From assembly GCA_019044685.2 (NCBI GenBank), contig JAGTXX020000007.1, positions 682,001 through 746,000 of the forward strand: DNA of 64,000 bases, written 5' to 3'. The position numbers and the translations under genes are program-made. The DNA is from Nannochloris sp. 'desiccata' (lineage: Eukaryota > Chlorophyta > Trebouxiophyceae > Chlorellales > Chlorellaceae). The notes below the pieces were generated by a model. That model searched no databases and was not told the origin of the DNA. It worked only from the letters and a program-made list of their open reading frames with translations. Positions 10,809 to 20,818 of this stretch are shown here, one piece after another (the first letter of the stretch is position 1; each line of letters starts with the position of its first letter).

Positions 10809-13800
10809 TCAATTCCCTTCTTTCTCTGTAACTCCACACCCTGCAACAACACCAACAGCCGCTTCCTCTTTCTTTTTCACAACGTTTTCACCATCGTCAC
10901 CATCTTTATTAACAACTTGAGAAGATTTTTCAGGCTTCCTCTGCGCCAACTTCACTTCTTTGGCCATCTTTGTCAACCTCTTTTCAATCTCTGCAAACTC
11001 AGGTCGCTCATCTGGATCTTCATTCCAGCACTGTTGTACTAAGTCTCTCCACCCTGGTGCCGGTTCAGCGGGACTACCAGGTGGCGGTACTTCTGGTCGT
11101 ACCTCTTCATCAGTATTAACAGCCAAAGAAACTAATTTCGTCATATCCATCCCTTCATAAGGCGCACGTAACGCCCACAGCTCCCAAAGAACAATTCCAA
11201 AAGAAAAGATGTCTGCTTTGTGAGACACCTTGTCGGGGTTCCTTAATATTTCTGGAGCCACCCATGGAAACACATTTTGGCTTAAAGATACACCTGGAGT
11301 ATAGGTACGTAAGCTTGCTTTACGTGTAGACAGACCATATCCGGCTATTTTTGCAGAAGGGCGCATATTACGCCATCCTAGCAAGATATTTGTACTTTTC
11401 AAGTCAAAATGAGAAACGCCGCGATGAAGTAAGTAGGCCATTCCTCGAGAAACATCCAAGGCATAGAGAATACGAGCGAGCACACCCGCGACCGCATCGT
11501 CTTTACGTTGAATAGCGGTATGCAGCGATTTCCCGCTCACGTACTCCATTACCATGGCGGGGGTGGACATACAGGGGCCTGGTAAGCGTTGGATACCGGC
11601 ACAAAATTTAATACTGGATGTTGTTGCACCACCGCCACCAAGAGTTGCTGCTGGTATAGATGAACTTGAACTTCTGGAACTATTTAATGCTCCAAAATCC
11701 CACGAAGTACGTCTTCCACTCATCTTAGGACCGATCATCAGGCCACCATCTGTGTTGCCCAAAAGCCCACCCGCTGCTTTTAATGCCAAGTCCAGAGATT
11801 CAGATCGTTGCTGGACTTCCTGTTGCATAGACTGTTGATCCTGTGCTCCAGGCAACACAATTCCGTACACTTCCACTAAATTAGGATGACGTAATGCAGC
11901 AGCGGAATTGGCGTCGTTTAAGAAAGCAAGCCATGCTGCTTGAGAGCCGTAATTAAGGCCTACTGACGAGGGGTTGAGACATTTCACAGCAACCGTGCAT
12001 TCTCTCCATTTACCAGCGTACATATCACCGAATGTACCAGTGCCGAGTAATTCTACTAGAGTTACTTCAGAAGCAGGGATGCATTCGAGTTGATCAGAGC
12101 GAACAGCAGCTAAGCGGAGCTCAGACGCACTGCGGTGAGCTATGTGCACATGTTGTGGGTTTTGGTAGCTATTTGTTTGAAAAGGGGGAGAACTGCTAGT
12201 AGATCGGTTGTTTCTAGGAGCAATAGCTAATGAATTACTACTATTCTCAGCAGCAGAATAGTACTTTTCACCCGTTGCACCACCACCACCACCAGCAGCA
12301 GTAAGGGCACCAGGACTATTACTTTCTTCCCCACCAGAGCTGTTGGTATTATTATCGATACCATTCAAATATTCAGAATACATCGGAGATAAAAACTGAT
12401 CTGCACCTTCAATATAATCCAAAGTGTTATTCCTGGAACTAGCATCTAATCGTGTACCGAAAGGACCAGCACCAGCGGGGCTGCCAGGAGGAGGTGCAAT
12501 CCACTGCACAAAAAGCCTCAATTTAGGTGGTGCTGCACCCCCAGAACCACGCTCAGCATTACCAAATAACCCACCAAAAGCTCGTAACTCTGCTATTTCT
12601 TCAAACATCAATTGAACATCCTCATCGTCCACTATATCAACAAATATAGAAGGATCTGAAGGTAATTGATAACGTAATAAGCAGTGTGCACGTGCTACAT
12701 GCATAGCATGCATAGCATACGACTCAGCATCAAGTGCTGCTTCATAGGTACTGTTATCTGTAGCAGCTGCTGCTTCTTGGGCAGCCACCAGAGCCGAGAC
12801 AGCCGCTGCTGCAGCGCTTGAAGCTTGTGCAGCAGGTGTAGGTGTTGTGATACATACCGTACTACTAGTATCTTTGCTTGAATTGGAGGTAACGCCTCTG
12901 GGAGAACCTTTTAGTGCTCTCGCAGCAGTGGTAGGAGTTCCAGATCCAAGGCTCGGGCGTTCAGTTTTTGCCAACACACCGAGAAGCTGAGGGAAGGTGC
13001 ATCCATCAGGTAAGCTTACAAGGCGCACTTCTCCACCTTCATACTGCAGATTACCAGTAGAAGTATCGGTAGTAAACTTGCCGCCAGTATTTAACAAAGC
13101 ACGGACCTGTAAAGAAGAGGAAAAAAAAAGGAGACCGGAAAGGCGATGAGTAAAAAGATAAGTAAATGAGCGTTTTAACTCCAACGAATAAATTTCTTTT
13201 AAAAAAAATGCAAATTTGAATTTACTCACTTTTGGCATGTTCTTAGTGCTCAATTGCACCCGCTGTAACAACGCCGCTGCACTGGTATCTCTTTGCTCTG
13301 CCTCTGCGGTCCCATGCACCATTTTTTGAAGAGCATCTGCACTAACACCTCCACCACCGCCAGAATCTCTAGAAATAGAGTACCTGGCAGCTGGAAACAG
13401 TAAGTTTAACCCTTCATTATCACCAGCAACACCACCGCCGCCGCCATTAGAGGCAGAGAAGAATGGCATATCAAGTGAGCGTCTATCAGGCGTAGTGCTC
13501 AAGGTGCTAGGAGCAGAACTACCATTACCACGAAACTGACCCCAGCTATCAGACCTTCTTGGTGGACTATACATAGCAGCATATTGTTGTTGATGTTGCT
13601 GTTGTTGTCGCTGTCCTGGCTGCTGTTGAAGAGCCTGGAGAGCAGCGTCTTGAAGGTAGAGAGGGGGAGGCTGGTTGGCAACCCCAGCAGGCACAGCAGG
13701 AAATCGTTGTTGTTGTTGCTGTTGTTGCATCTGCTGTTGCTGTTGCAGAAGATGATATGCCATTAATTTATCTGCAACACTTGCCTGTTGTTGAGGTTGA

Positions 13801-14954
13801 ACAGCAGCAGCGCCTCCTGCTCCTCCTAGCTGCGTCGAGGAATAGGACTGGCCAGATTTTAAAGCTTGCAGTGCCGCTTTCTGAAGTTGCTCTTGAGATA
13901 TATGCATGCCCCCCATAGAATAAGGAGGTGTAGCGCTGCTTCCTCCGAGACGAGAAAATGCACCGCCCGCAGCAGCCACTGCTGCCGCTGCCCCAGCAGG
14001 TGAGGGTGGACTACTCAAGACACTAACACTAGACGAACTGCTTTGCCTAGGAATACCAGAAGGGTGCAAATATACCACAGGAGAGGTAGAAATGTCCTTT
14101 GAATTCGGTTCAACATGCCCTGAAGGACTAATCCTGGGAGCAGCACCACCTGCAGCAGACGCGCCACCACCGCCACCACCACCACTGCTCCCACTGGGAG
14201 GAAACAGGTGTTGCAGCAGTTGCTGTTGTTCTTCTTGCTGCATTTTACCAGAAAAGTGAGATGCAGAGGCATCAGTACTAGTGCTCGCCTGCCCTTCCCT
14301 CGTTCCTTCTGGAACTGAAAATAGGCTACAGGCTACAGGGTGCCGGCAGCAGAGATCATTTTCATCTACTGCGCCCGCAGGAAGATGTCCATTTAGAAAG
14401 GGAGACGCAAAATTCGCAGGTAGATTTCTTTGGTGGTTCTCTGAGCTATTAACTGATCTTGGAATAGTAGCTGCTACTGTTGCTGCAGCAGCCATAGCAG
14501 CCGGCACCGCAACTTCGGGCGACTTGTTGGCTGTGGCAGCGGAGGCTATACTTTGCCCAATAGGGGAAGATTTCTGCGATCTTGGGTCACTTTGAACGCT
14601 TTGAATAACCGAAGATACTGCAGAGTTAGCTAGGGAAGAAGCTAACGAGGGGGTTGGAGGTGGGACATGAGCAAAAGGTGAGAGGTCGCTGAGAGACGAG
14701 GCCGGGGCTACCAGGCCATCTGTAGGAGGTGTTGGAGTAGCTCTGGAGCCTTCTAAGAAGCTTCCATTTTGTTTCGAATAATCATTGCAGCTATAATCAG
14801 CATGTCGGGCATCCTGATTGCGTCGAGAAGACGGCCCAACGCCTTGAGTTGTTGTTGTAGGGGGTGAAAAAGGCTGTCCGGCTTGTGCAGCAGCGGTGCC
14901 AAACGGGCTCGCCATCTCCCTCTCATCATCATAACATGTATTAGATAAATGCAT
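10809..14954 (-). CDS. PB1-domain Raf-like (TKL) protein kinase, probable pseudokinase
   Basis: Two exons, 13230-14954 and 10809-13106. The 123-nt intron at 13107-13229 (donor GTGAGT, acceptor TTTACAG) is in frame and free of stops, so it could be mistaken for coding. The product is 1340 aa. Residues 1-570 are low complexity (poly-Q, poly-G, poly-A). A PB1 domain starts at the splice junction (about 576: PKVRALLNTGGKF, YEGGEVRLVSLP) and resumes after an Ala/Thr insert at VDIVDDEDVQLMFEE. The kinase domain begins at about 927 with LGTGTFGDMYAG and VAVKCL, has an insert of about 90 residues before the hinge, and then HFDLKSTN (1142), KIAGYGLS (1164) and PWVAPEIL. HRD is HFD, and DFG is replaced by GYG, which removes the Mg-binding Asp. 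PB1-Raf kinases act in plant stress signalling. Activity here is doubtful. Confidence 0.85.
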   Translation of the reverse strand: MHLSNTCYDDEREMASPFGTAAAQAGQPFSPPTTTTQGVGPSSRRNQDARHADYSCNDYSKQNGSFLEGSRATPTPPTDGLVAPASSLSDLSPFAHVPPPTPSLASSLANSAVSSVIQSVQSDPRSQKSSPIGQSIASAATANKSPEVAVPAAMAAAATVAATIPRSVNSSENHQRNLPANFASPFLNGHLPAGAVDENDLCCRHPVACSLFSVPEGTREGQASTSTDASASHFSGKMQQEEQQQLLQHLFPPSGSSGGGGGGGASAAGGAAPRISPSGHVEPNSKDISTSPVVYLHPSGIPRQSSSSSVSVLSSPPSPAGAAAAVAAAGGAFSRLGGSSATPPYSMGGMHISQEQLQKAALQALKSGQSYSSTQLGGAGGAAAVQPQQQASVADKLMAYHLLQQQQQMQQQQQQQRFPAVPAGVANQPPPLYLQDAALQALQQQPGQRQQQQHQQQYAAMYSPPRRSDSWGQFRGNGSSAPSTLSTTPDRRSLDMPFFSASNGGGGGVAGDNEGLNLLFPAARYSISRDSGGGGGVSADALQKMVHGTAEAEQRDTSAAALLQRVQLSTKNMPKVSKFKFAFFLKEIYSLELKRSFTYLFTHRLSGLLFFSSSLQVRALLNTGGKFTTDTSTGNLQYEGGEVRLVSLPDGCTFPQLLGVLAKTERPSLGSGTPTTAARALKGSPRGVTSNSSKDTSSTVCITTPTPAAQASSAAAAAVSALVAAQEAAAATDNSTYEAALDAESYAMHAMHVARAHCLLRYQLPSDPSIFVDIVDDEDVQLMFEEIAELRAFGGLFGNAERGSGGAAPPKLRLFVQWIAPPPGSPAGAGPFGTRLDASSRNNTLDYIEGADQFLSPMYSEYLNGIDNNTNSSGGEESNSPGALTAAGGGGGATGEKYYSAAENSSNSLAIAPRNNRSTSSSPPFQTNSYQNPQHVHIAHRSASELRLAAVRSDQLECIPASEVTLVELLGTGTFGDMYAGKWRECTVAVKCLNPSSVGLNYGSQAAWLAFLNDANSAAALRHPNLVEVYGIVLPGAQDQQSMQQEVQQRSESLDLALKAAGGLLGNTDGGLMIGPKMSGRRTSWDFGALNSSRSSSSSIPAATLGGGGATTSSIKFCAGIQRLPGPCMSTPAMVMEYVSGKSLHTAIQRKDDAVAGVLARILYALDVSRGMAYLLHRGVSHFDLKSTNILLGWRNMRPSAKIAGYGLSTRKASLRTYTPGVSLSQNVFPWVAPEILRNPDKVSHKADIFSFGIVLWELWALRAPYEGMDMTKLVSLAVNTDEEVRPEVPPPGSPAEPAPGWRDLVQQCWNEDPDERPEFAEIEKRLTKMAKEVKLAQRKPEKSSQVVNKDGDDGENVVKKKEEAAVGVVAGCGVTEKEGN

Positions 14955-15388
14955 TGGATCTATGCTCAGCAGAATTGGAGCTGCATTTTGGGTTCAAAAG
15001 ACAAACAGAAACATGTATGTGCTAGAACTATTTGCTTGTATTGCTCAAGCAAAATGGCAAAGATATGGAGGCGCTACGCTAAAATATTAATATGAATATA
15101 TATATTGGAAGAAATAGGAGCAATGAGTATGCGAATTGGAATTATACCACGCATGCATGCCGACTTCGTGTCCGAGGCGATGCATGAAAATCGATACCAT
15201 TTCGGATGGTATTGTAGAAGCTCTAGCTCCTCGACCGCATCAACTTTATCAAAATTTGCATTTGACTCCCAGTGATTTACAGATAATGGACTTAATGTCA
15301 CTTCTCAGACAGTAGATACTAAATTGGGCAGCTACTATTGTTAATCTTATCTTAATCTTTTGAAGCTGATTTTTCAAAAGTGATCACG
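14955..15388. other. Divergent intergenic region
   Basis: Shared upstream region of the kinase (-) and the next gene (+). No gene or clear motif is seen. Confidence 0.5.
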
Positions 15389-16537
15389 ATGGCTGGTTTA
15401 TTTGGAAATTTACCACCCCTTATTGCAACGAAAGTCGAGGATGAAATAGAGAAAATTATTGAGGAACCCGAGCGTAAGCGATCAAGGAGAGAAAAGGAGC
15501 TTGCTAAGACAATAGATGTTGCATCTCCACCACCGTTGCCCGAAGAAGAGGAGCAACCAGGACAGCCCTCGTTATCTTCTAAACCAACCGACCAAGTTTC
15601 AGCTGCTCTAAGACGTATCACATCGCACATATCCAACCCCAAGAAATTTTGCAAAGCTTCTGAGCTCCTACGCCAACTCCTTTGTCAATCACCAAGTGTT
15701 GCTCTGGATGTTCATAATTGTACCCACGGCAATGCAGTTTTCACTGCCCTGGTTGCTTCTATGGAAGAAAACCCTACCCGTTCCAACGATCCTCTAGTAG
15801 CTAGAGAATATTCTAAATTATTTACTGTAGCAAGCAAACATCCTGAGCTGTTTACAGCGCCTCAAAGAGCGCAATTAGACGTCTATGGGCTCTGGGCGGT
15901 TGTTCTTAATCAACTACTCACTACCGATGATTCTTTTATGTTTAGTAAGACAGTCAATACAATTAAAGGGATGATATCTAAATTACCGGTATTAGAGTCC
16001 ACAGAACAAGTAGAAGAAGAAGAAAAGGCATTAATGAGCCCTTATCAAATAAAAGACGATACTCACCCTTTGGAAGTTCCAGCTGCTGCTGCTCCTGCTA
16101 AAGAAGATGGAGAGATAGAGGAAGATGAGATTGACGAAGACAATCATACATGTACTAGAGTATGGAGTGAGATAGCTGTTGTAGCATATCGTAGAGCAGC
16201 TCTAACTAATTGCATTCAAAGCGCAAAAGATTGCTATGGGAAGGTATGGGCAAGAACATCAATAGATATACTAGTAGAACATGCATCAAAGCACGCACAC
16301 GGTAGCAATCAACACTTTCTCCCCAAACAATGTGCTGTTATTGAAGAGATGGTGGCGTTTGTGAGGGAACAGAAAGTAGCTAGAAAAATTAAAAGTGGCG
16401 GCGGTGGTGGTGGTGCGGGTGGTGGGGATGCGACTGTTTTTGAGAGAGCGAGCGCAGATTGGGGTAAGGCGACAATGAGTCATAGACGTGGGGTAGGATC
16501 TGGTGGAGACCATAAATCTGAAGCATGGCTAGGGTAG
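15389..16537 (+). CDS. Uncharacterised 382-aa protein, charged N-terminus, helical core
   Basis: A single exon. The frame reaches a GTG at 15380, but the first ATG is at 15389. Residues 15-45 are highly charged, with a KRSRREKE-type basic patch that could be a nuclear signal. Residues about 70-190 are predicted helical from the spacing of Leu/Ala (SELLRQLLCQSP, FTALVASMEENP, LWAVVLNQLLTTDD), which suggests a helical-repeat fold such as HEAT or ARM. An acidic linker lies near 240-255 (EDGEIEEDEIDED), and a Gly-rich stretch sits near 340-350, close to the end. I do not recognise the family. The helical core and nuclear location are inferences from composition only. Confidence 0.65.
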   Translation: MAGLFGNLPPLIATKVEDEIEKIIEEPERKRSRREKELAKTIDVASPPPLPEEEEQPGQPSLSSKPTDQVSAALRRITSHISNPKKFCKASELLRQLLCQSPSVALDVHNCTHGNAVFTALVASMEENPTRSNDPLVAREYSKLFTVASKHPELFTAPQRAQLDVYGLWAVVLNQLLTTDDSFMFSKTVNTIKGMISKLPVLESTEQVEEEEKALMSPYQIKDDTHPLEVPAAAAPAKEDGEIEEDEIDEDNHTCTRVWSEIAVVAYRRAALTNCIQSAKDCYGKVWARTSIDILVEHASKHAHGSNQHFLPKQCAVIEEMVAFVREQKVARKIKSGGGGGGAGGGDATVFERASADWGKATMSHRRGVGSGGDHKSEAWLG

Positions 16538-16928
16538 AACCAACAAAGAGAATTGAAGTTGAAACTGGATTAAGAATCACTTTGTGATTTAATTCTATAA
16601 AAGGTTATCAATTATACAAACTTTACACATTTAGTGGCCATTATTTAATCGAAATTATATGCATAGGGTACAAAAGGAAAGCTGTGTGGTATGATATTGT
16701 AATCTTGGAAGATAAAAACCAAGAGGAAAGAATTAAATATCGAGGTTGAGATGCAATATCATAAACAATCAAATTATTAGGGAGCGGAAGGCAAAATTTC
16801 AGAAAAGGAGGCAGAGAAAAGTGTATTTTGGGTTTGTCACTCTATAAATAGATGTTTGTGTGCGTGATGTTCTTATAGAGCATCTGTATATTCGTGCTAA
16901 AAGTGTATAAAATCAAAATAATAAAGGA
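16538..16928. other. Convergent intergenic region
   Basis: AT-rich 3' flanks of two converging genes. Nothing else is seen. Confidence 0.5.
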
Positions 16929-19145
16929 TTAATTTGCGGCACCGGCGTGTGCTGGCATGCCTTGTCCAGCAGCAGCTGCTGCTGCTGCAGCAGCCATTTG
17001 CAGTTGTAAAGGAAAACTCGCCAGTTGCATTGCTGCTAATGGAAGTCCATTAGGGAAGGCTGTAGGATCGATCAGACCAGCACCACCTACCACTGGCACC
17101 ATCATCGGAGGGAGTGGCAGCACTTTTTGAATATTTGTTTTGTCCCCATTGTTATTAATAGCACCAGCATCAACACTGCCAGTAGGAAGAGCAGCAATAT
17201 TAGCACCAGCACTTGCAGTAACACCACCCGTGGCTGCAGCTGGAGCAGCATGGAGTAATGCCAAGTCCATGCCACTTGCCAGTTGTCGTTGCAATGGATG
17301 GGGAGGAGCGCATGCTGCCCCTGGGAGAGGCAAATAGAGAGATATAGGTAATGGAAGAGTCGTTAAATTACCAAGTAATTGTGTGGAAAGAGCGGTTGCT
17401 GGTGGTGGTGGTGGCGGCATGAGTTCTGTTGTTCCAGCAGTACCGACGCTGGCAATGAAATTGCCGACACCACCGCCAGCAGCAAAGAGAGCAGCAGCTG
17501 CTGCATCAGGTCCAGGTGCAGCACCAATATTGTTAATAATACTCAGTGCAGTAGCACAGGCACGTGAAATAGCAGTCACGTCTTCAGCAGGCAAAATATC
17601 AGCTGAGGCAGCAGCACCTCCAACAGCTCCATTTGTAAGAGAAGCTACAGCAGCGTGTGTGTGATGATCCATAGCTACAGCCATTATTTCTTGCATTTGA
17701 GCCATGAAATGGTGCTGTGCACTGGTATAGAAGCTGTGCATCGAACCTAAACTAGAGGCGCATATTTGCAAATCTGCAGGGGCAGGGGCAACTACAGCAG
17801 CTGTATTGGCTTGCTGTTGTTGTATTCTACCAGATCCATTACCAACAATAGGATGATGTTGTGGCTGGCCACGAATACCAGGGGGAGGAGGCATCAGCAA
17901 CCAAGGAGCTTGAGCAAAGGCAGCTCTATTGTTAGCTGTACCTACGTCACTCCTGATTTTGTTACCTTGTTGCTCCAGTTGTTGTTGCTGCTTTTCCTCT
18001 TTGACTCTTCGTTCATCTCCACGACGGTGCTTCCTAGGTGATTCATCTTCAGTTCTATCGCCTTCTAGATCCTCATCTTCATCTTCACTTTCACCTTCTA
18101 GATCCTTCTTAACAAGCAGCGGCTGCTGAGCGCTTTTGCACTCCTCCCCGCTTTCATCACTACCATTGTCCATAGCAGCACCGCCCATTGCAGCCATTTG
18201 AGAGCCACTGGGTTCATTACTCCCTTCTCCACTACCACCACCGTTACTAGGCTGCTCATCCTTCTTGATAGATTTGTTTCTATTAACTAACAGGCCACCA
18301 GTTTTCAGACCACCGACAGCGGTGTTGTTATATAAATCAATATTTCTTTTATGTCTAGAATTCGCTCCAGTATCGTGTTTCGTCCGTTTACTGGGGTGAT
18401 TGCGGCCAATAGTATCAGCATTACCTCCACCTCCACCGCTGGTTATAGTAGCACCGGAGTTGTTGGGCTCAGAGACAATTGCAGCTCTTGCATCATCATA
18501 GGCAGCTTTTCTTTTATTTCGTTGCCGGACGGCACCTTCTCTAAAATCTTCAATGATCGAATCCATAGCCTCGGCGCCCACTTCAGAGCCAGTGCGTGGT
18601 CTAGGAACAGAAGGGTCATCGTCTTCATCGTCCTCCTCTTCTTCTTCACTCATTTGACCGGCTCGTTCAGCAGCAGCAGCAGTGAGCGCAGCAGCAGCTG
18701 CTACAGCGGCTGCATCTTCGTCTTCTTGCTCTTGTTGTTGTTGCTGTAAAAGTTGAAGTTGTTGCTGCTCTTCTTCTTCGCATCCAACTGCATTTTCATC
18801 ATCGTCTGCGCGTGTATGATCATCGTCGTCAGTTAAGCAGCAAGCTTCTTGAGACTTTTGAGGCTCTAAAGGGGTGTGTTGAGTGTTGTTGGCAGCGCCC
18901 GCTGGTGCTGGTTGGCCATTTGCAGGAGCTAAGGCGGGTTGAGGGACAACTTGCTGGTCACCGCTACTAGGATTCGTGTATGCAGTGGTTCGATTGAGGA
19001 TAGGTGCATCAATGCGCTGCGTGTTGGTGTGTTGAGCAACAGCAATGGCATTGAGTTCTTTTGAGTGGTCCATGCGGCCAGCTTTGGGGTCTTCGGGGAC
19101 GATATGAGTCGCCCTAGAATTTCTTTTGGTATTCCTTGTTGGCAT
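16929..19145 (-). CDS. Low-complexity 738-aa protein (poly-Q, poly-A, acidic tracts), likely nuclear
   Basis: A single exon with ATG at 19145 and TAA at 16929. The first 20 residues are basic (PTRNTKRNSR). Residues about 120-190 hold Glu/Asp and Gln runs and an Ala run. A second acidic block lies at about 350-365 (ESEDEDEDLEGDRTEDE), followed by a KHRRGDERR basic patch. The C-terminal half is rich in Ala, Gly, Pro and Leu and ends in a poly-Ala stretch. No folded domain can be identified. The mix of acidic, basic, Gln and Ala tracts is common in transcription or chromatin cofactors, but that is composition, not homology. The open frame of 2.2 kb without stops and the codon use support a real gene. 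Confidence 0.65.
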   Translation of the reverse strand: MPTRNTKRNSRATHIVPEDPKAGRMDHSKELNAIAVAQHTNTQRIDAPILNRTTAYTNPSSGDQQVVPQPALAPANGQPAPAGAANNTQHTPLEPQKSQEACCLTDDDDHTRADDDENAVGCEEEEQQQLQLLQQQQQEQEDEDAAAVAAAAALTAAAAERAGQMSEEEEEDDEDDDPSVPRPRTGSEVGAEAMDSIIEDFREGAVRQRNKRKAAYDDARAAIVSEPNNSGATITSGGGGGNADTIGRNHPSKRTKHDTGANSRHKRNIDLYNNTAVGGLKTGGLLVNRNKSIKKDEQPSNGGGSGEGSNEPSGSQMAAMGGAAMDNGSDESGEECKSAQQPLLVKKDLEGESEDEDEDLEGDRTEDESPRKHRRGDERRVKEEKQQQQLEQQGNKIRSDVGTANNRAAFAQAPWLLMPPPPGIRGQPQHHPIVGNGSGRIQQQQANTAAVVAPAPADLQICASSLGSMHSFYTSAQHHFMAQMQEIMAVAMDHHTHAAVASLTNGAVGGAAASADILPAEDVTAISRACATALSIINNIGAAPGPDAAAAALFAAGGGVGNFIASVGTAGTTELMPPPPPPATALSTQLLGNLTTLPLPISLYLPLPGAACAPPHPLQRQLASGMDLALLHAAPAAATGGVTASAGANIAALPTGSVDAGAINNNGDKTNIQKVLPLPPMMVPVVGGAGLIDPTAFPNGLPLAAMQLASFPLQLQMAAAAAAAAAGQGMPAHAGAAN

Positions 19146-19554
19146 TGCGTTACGGATGTGCGCTTACTGTGCGTTTGATATCAGCTCGGCCTCAGTGCCC
19201 GATGCGGCAATTTTGCGCAGGATAACGACCATGTCAGCTTTCCTTGGCTTTAGCTAACTTTGACACTGTATATCGACTTAAAAACTATATCACAATGCTA
19301 TAAATGTTAGTAAGGGCTAGGATATCAATCTTTTTAGCGTCAGCTTTTCAGCGCTCGCTTGTTTTTTTGCACTTTTTGAGAATCTGTGGCTCTGCCAGCG
19401 AATCAGCGGCCACGCAAAAAGACAAGATTTGAAATTGCTCAAAAATTCAAGAGCGCTCTTCTGCCCTTTTAAAACATCTGCATCAATATAATGTTTTTAT
19501 TTAGACTCAAAGCGAGCCAAATAGGGCCCTGCCCGACACTTTGAAACATCGACA
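19146..19554. other. Divergent intergenic region upstream of ALG14
   Basis: No gene is seen. It is the shared upstream region of the low-complexity protein (-) and ALG14 (+). Confidence 0.5.
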
Positions 19555-20323
19555 ATGTTTTTGATCATTTGTTTCCTTGTGCTTTTTGCAAGGCTTATCT
19601 TGGCATTAAGGCTTCGCACAGCGCAGTTAACTAGAATAAATTTGCGAACTATAGTCATCTTAGGCTCTGGTACGTCATTAATCTCGAGCTTCTGATACAA
19701 AATTCCAAGATTTGTGCAATCTGGCCAAAACCGTCTCAGAATTTCAAACATTGTTTTCACTCCAATCTGCAGGCGGGCATACTGCAGAGATGCTGACTCT
19801 TCTAAGCAAGTTCAACTTGCAAACATACTCTCCGAGGAGATATATCGTTGCAGTAACTGATAATATGAGCGGCCAAAAGGCACACGCCTTTGAAGCGGTG
19901 GGAGCGGCAGGATCGACAGCAGTAGCGGCAAGTGCATCATCTGGCAGCCATAATTACAACGACTTTGAAATAATAGCCATTCCACGTAGTAGAGAAGTAG
20001 GTCAATCATTTCGCAGTTCTACCTGGACCACCCTTGTCGCTGCAGCCTATGCTGTGCGTGCTGTCCTTTCTTTTAAACCTGATTTAGTGTTGACCAACGG
20101 CCCGGGCACTGCCCTCCCTGTAGTCATCGCAGCTCTACTAGGGAAACTGCTTGGAATTAGCTCCCCTGGTATTGTGTATGTAGAAAGCATTGCCAGGGTC
20201 AAACATTTGAGTTTGACTGGGAAGATTTTGTATCATTTACGGTTGACCGATGAATTTTTAGTTCAATGGGAAGAATTGAGTAGATTGTACCCGAGAGCTG
20301 TTTATAGTGGGAGGCTGATGTAG
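19555..20323 (+). CDS. ALG14: UDP-GlcNAc transferase membrane-anchor subunit ALG14
   Basis: Two exons, 19555-19669 and 19773-20323 (donor GTACGT, acceptor CTGCAG, phase 1), 221 aa. Exon 1 encodes a hydrophobic N-terminal anchor (FLIICFLVLFARLIL) and ends in VILGSG. Exon 2 continues GHTAEM, so the join restores the family motif GSGGHT-x-EM across the splice. Other family blocks are SREVGQS, KPDLVLTNGPGTALPV, IVYVESIARVKHLSLTGKILY and FLVQWEEL. ALG14 recruits the catalytic subunit ALG13 to the ER membrane, where the pair adds the second GlcNAc to the dolichol-linked N-glycan precursor. ALG13 is not in the window. A Ser/Ala insert of about 20 residues lies between the first two blocks. Confidence 0.93.
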
Positions 20324-20818
20324 AAGTTTAGGGAGTGCTTTTGTGTTCTTGCAAGGCCAATTGGTTACATAATATGTATGTATGTTTAATTCATCAAGCG
20401 TTTTTTGGTTTGTTATTTAAATCTGGGTTGGTACTCAAGCATGGTGTTGTGGTTGTAAAGAGAGACAGAATCTTACCGTCAATCTTCAGTAAGTTGCTTC
20501 CCTTTTTCAAATTAGAGAAGCTCATTCTCTGAGGTAAATGAAAGAGGGACAGTATCTTATCTGCAGCTCCTCAAAGGTGTGTTACAGCTCTTCGGCAGAG
20601 AGTATCAATTATGAAAAACATGGAAAAGCGAACGAGAGAGAGGCACGTAACGTAAAGTAAACGTAGAAGTAAGTAAAAGGTCAATTCTTAAGAAAGAAGA
20701 TAGATAAAAAGGGAAGAAAAATGACAGGAAAAAGGGGGGGGGGGGGGGGGAATGAAAATTTAGTATCGAAGTAAAATTCAAAAAATTGTATTCATTGTTT
20801 CTTATTTAGAATATCTTT
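20324..20818. other. Convergent intergenic region with a G17 run
   Basis: 3' flanks of ALG14 (+) and RSH1 (-). A pure run of 17 G lies at 20734-20750, with purine-rich sequence before it. No gene is seen. Confidence 0.6.
20734..20750 (+). repeat. Poly-G homopolymer (17 nt)
   Basis: Seventeen consecutive G on the + strand inside a purine-rich 3' flank. Such runs are prone to slippage and sequencing error and can form G-quadruplexes. Confidence 0.9.

Noticed and set aside
13107..13229. In-frame open segment of 41 codons in the kinase gene
   Set aside because: It has a consensus donor GTGAGT and a pyrimidine tract plus ACAG acceptor, and its removal joins MPK to VRALLNTGGKF, the proper start of a PB1 domain. 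It is therefore treated as an intron.
19497..19760. Minus-strand open frame of 87 codons
   Set aside because: It overlaps exon 1 and the intron of ALG14, whose splice join restores the GSGGHT motif. The minus frame has no family likeness.
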